From assembly GCA_003550325.1 (NCBI GenBank), contig QKWP01000621.1:1-64000 (forward strand): a stretch of DNA of 64,000 nt. Reading direction: 5' to 3'. The position numbers and the translations under genes were made by a program. Below the pieces are notes generated by a model. The model was not told the DNA's origin. It was given only the letters and a program-made list of their open reading frames with translations, and searched no databases. This stretch comes from Gigaspora rosea. Lineage: Eukaryota; Glomeromycota; Glomeromycetes; Diversisporales; Gigasporaceae. Each line of letters opens with the position of its first letter. The first letter of the stretch is position 1. Positions 61,960 through 64,000 of the stretch are shown one piece after another.

Positions 61960-64000
61960 ACAATAACTGTAGAAATTATCTAATATCAAAACGAGACTGC
62001 CAATTAATGGTTATAGATTTTAAAATTAAATGCCAAATTTGTTGCAAAGAATGTGAAATTATTATAGAGATTTCAAATAAAAAAATGATATTTGTTTTTC
62101 AAAAGTGGTAGCTGCAGGTGGATTAGGGGCTGGAGTTTCTTGGCATGCTGTGCAAAGTTTTTTGGCAACTATCAGCATTACATCACAATGTTCCAAAACA
62201 ATTTATCATAATTATCAAAATAATCTTTTTCAAAAATTAACGAATTAGCAAAATCATCAACAAACGATGCAATTATCAAATGTATTAAACACATTGAACA
62301 ATCACTTACCAATCAAGTTAATCCAACTAAATTAGAGTTATATGAGTATAAAAAAATTTTTTCAATAAGTTTTGATGTATCGTGGTCGCATAAAAGAAAT
62401 GCCAAACAGGCAAGTGGTAAATTTATATGCCATTTGAAATTGAAGATAAGACTAATAAGAATTTTGCTACCAAACTGATAAATAATTATTAATAATAAGT
62501 ATTAATTCTATTCAGAAATATAAAATTTAAAAATATTTTGCTCAAAGAAAAAAAAATTTTTTTAATATCAAGTATGGTCCGGAGCGAAAAGGTTCATACC
62601 TCAAAAATGAATTTAATTTTTGTACTTAAATAGCTTAATAAATTATAATTAAATGTTTTTAATTTTTTTATATAAAATAAAGTAGGTTATAATTTATCTT
62701 TTTGTATAATTTTTATTATAATAATATAGTTTTATTTTAACAATTCATTATATATAACTTTTTGAATTGAGTAAAAAAAAAAAGTTTTTTTAGAAAAAAA
62801 TCTATTTTAACCATTTTCGCAAACATTATGCAGTTTTATAAGTTTGTATTACGCAAGTGCATTAGTGTGCATATAATAAACATACAGTTAAAATTTGGGC
62901 AAAATTGGATCACTAGTTGTTAAAAAATTGGCTATTAAAGTCAAGTAATTATATTTTTTTACTATATAAAATATATAAAAATTACTATTAAATTTATATA
63001 GTAAATTTTACAATTGATTTTTTAAGAAAGTTAGCATAAATAAAACTTTAAATTTTATCAAAAAAGTTATTAAAAATTTTATATTTTTAATAATCCAAAT
63101 ACTAGTCACTTTTAATAAATTAAAAATTTTAAAAATTATTTTGTAAAAAAAAAAGTTTACTAATAACTATTTGAGGTACAAACCTTTTTGCACCAGACCA
63201 TATCTAAAAAATATAAATATATGCGAATTAGTATTTATAAAAAATTTTTAATTTTAATAAAAAAAAGACTATTATAAACCAATTATCGCCTTTCAAACCA
63301 TACAAAAATCTCAGCTGTATAAAAATAAAACAACAGAAGAAGATTATATTATTTTTTAAAGAAATCATAATCAAAGTTTGCAGCACATGGAGCATGCTTT
63401 CCTTAATAAAACAGTTAGCAAAATAAATTCTATATTAGAAAAACAAGATATTTAATTAATATATGCATTGACGGTAACCTTGATACAAACAAAACTCTTG
63501 CAGATATTTCATTAGTTAATCAAATTTTTGCTGACTTAAAACACATTACAAAGAATATTAGAAAAGCATTAAGTATATTATGTTTTTTTAATATATATAC
63601 CTGTAATTTAATTATCTAAGTTTAAATATATTATACTAACTTCTAATTAGCATCCAAAATAAATTATCATTGGCATTTGTACAAGCAATATATTATAAAA
63701 CATTTTACTAGTTGTATTTTCGCGGCTAGATTACGAAAAAAAGATTAAGAATTAATAAGTCTGTCTGAAAAAGAATTACAAGAGATGCAAATTGAAAGTC
63801 TTATAAATCACTTATGTGGTAATCATGCAAATTGTTGGCCTGAAGTATGCTGAATTCGTGATAATCCTGAGATCACTTTGTCATTATCTACATTTCAAAG
63901 AATGTTGAATACTGATATTGAAAGTTTTTGGCCTATGTTAAAATCTATTTTTCGTTTGCCCAGAAGGACAAGGATTAATAACAGATTTTAGAACTTCAAC
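61960..64000 (+). mobile_element. Mutator-like transposase relic, interrupted by a MITE and cut by the window end
   Basis: Pieces in order: RNYLISKRDCQLMVIDFKIK, CQICCKECEIII (Cys pair), KVVAAGGLGAGVSWHAVQSF and LATISITSQCSKTIYHNYQN, ISFDVSWSHKRNAKQASGKF (first Asp region), INICIDGNLDTNKTLADISL and VNQIFADLKHITKNIRKAL (second Asp region), then SLSEKELQEMQIESLINHLC and GNHANCWPEV. The order and spacing resemble Mutator-type DDE transposases common in fungi and animals, though I am not certain of the exact family. Several stops and frame changes. The end lies beyond the window. Confidence 0.5.
62575..63200. mobile_element. 626-bp Tc1/mariner-type MITE
   Basis: Ends TGGTCCGGAGCGAAAAGGTT and, inverted, TGGTCTGGTGCAAAAAGGTT, flanked by TA on both sides; homology continues with CATACCTCAAA/TGTACCTCAAA. 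No coding. Inserted within the Mutator-like relic. Confidence 0.85.

Noticed and set aside
1-64000. tRNA genes
   Set aside because: Scanning for B-box-like GGTTCGA stretches on both strands gave only isolated partial matches, such as GGTCGAGAGTTACGC near 15981, without a cloverleaf.

Overview
The window is AT-rich eukaryotic DNA, best explained as the genome of an arbuscular-mycorrhizal-type fungus (Glomeromycota, Rhizophagus/Gigaspora-like). The reasons are Sel1 repeats, an F-box-like fragment, an Mrr-like nuclease, HNH/AP2-type genes, LINEs with tandem-RRM ORF1, EN, RT and RNase H, and short scattered TTAGGG-type arrays. The taxon is inferred from family content; no database was searched. 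No tRNA, rRNA or CRISPR array was seen.

Layout. 1-7.6 kb: the 5' end of a minus-strand Ty3/Gypsy-like fossil (gag region plus a 709-bp LTR that carries a 9-bp minisatellite), followed by a 3.03-kb near-identical direct duplication whose junction is a single N. 7.3-9.6 kb: a CRESS-DNA-virus Rep-like fossil with a cysteine-rich N-terminal segment, and a convergent P-loop-like ORF. 9.8-10.9 kb: a Ca2+/H+ (CAX/VCX-type) exchanger gene split by one frame change in a T8 run. 11-13.3 kb: a ~245-bp satellite interrupted by a 796-bp foldback transposon with 9-bp target duplications. 13.3-18.2 kb: Sel1 relic, direct repeats, a possible solo LTR, two small membrane ORFs, and a 1.3-kb non-autonomous transposon.

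18.4-41.4 kb: a gene-dense, very AT-rich island of short closely spaced genes that resembles a decayed large-DNA-virus (NCLDV-like) insertion. Recognisable parts are family B DNA polymerase, cytidylate kinase, RNase H1 with its N-terminal hybrid-binding domain, two YABBY/HMG-like domains, J-domain and BED-finger proteins, and an Mrr-like nuclease; many other genes are unrecognised. It is broken in dozens of places and carries later MITE insertions, so it is old. Its most striking feature lies between 23.9 and 34.7 kb. Thirteen start codons are preceded, 14-28 bp upstream, by a 22-39 nt inverted repeat whose inner stem changes from copy to copy with pairing mostly kept. Each is followed by an AATTTTAWTTATGTAA-like stretch. 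This looks like a shared promoter or 5'-UTR signal that defines a gene block.

41.6-51.7 kb: two ~1.8-kb related host sequences in opposite orientation (each a 5'-UTR intron plus a short coiled-coil protein) flank a Merlin/IS1016-like transposase, HNH/AP2-type genes, a Tourist/Harbinger-like MITE and a solo LTR with a second, differently spelled 9-bp minisatellite. 52-53.7 kb: a giant foldback element. 54.3-61.4 kb: a nearly full-length LINE with dead EN and RT catalytic residues. 61.4-64 kb: a Mutator-like transposase relic interrupted by a Tc1/mariner MITE and running off the window edge.
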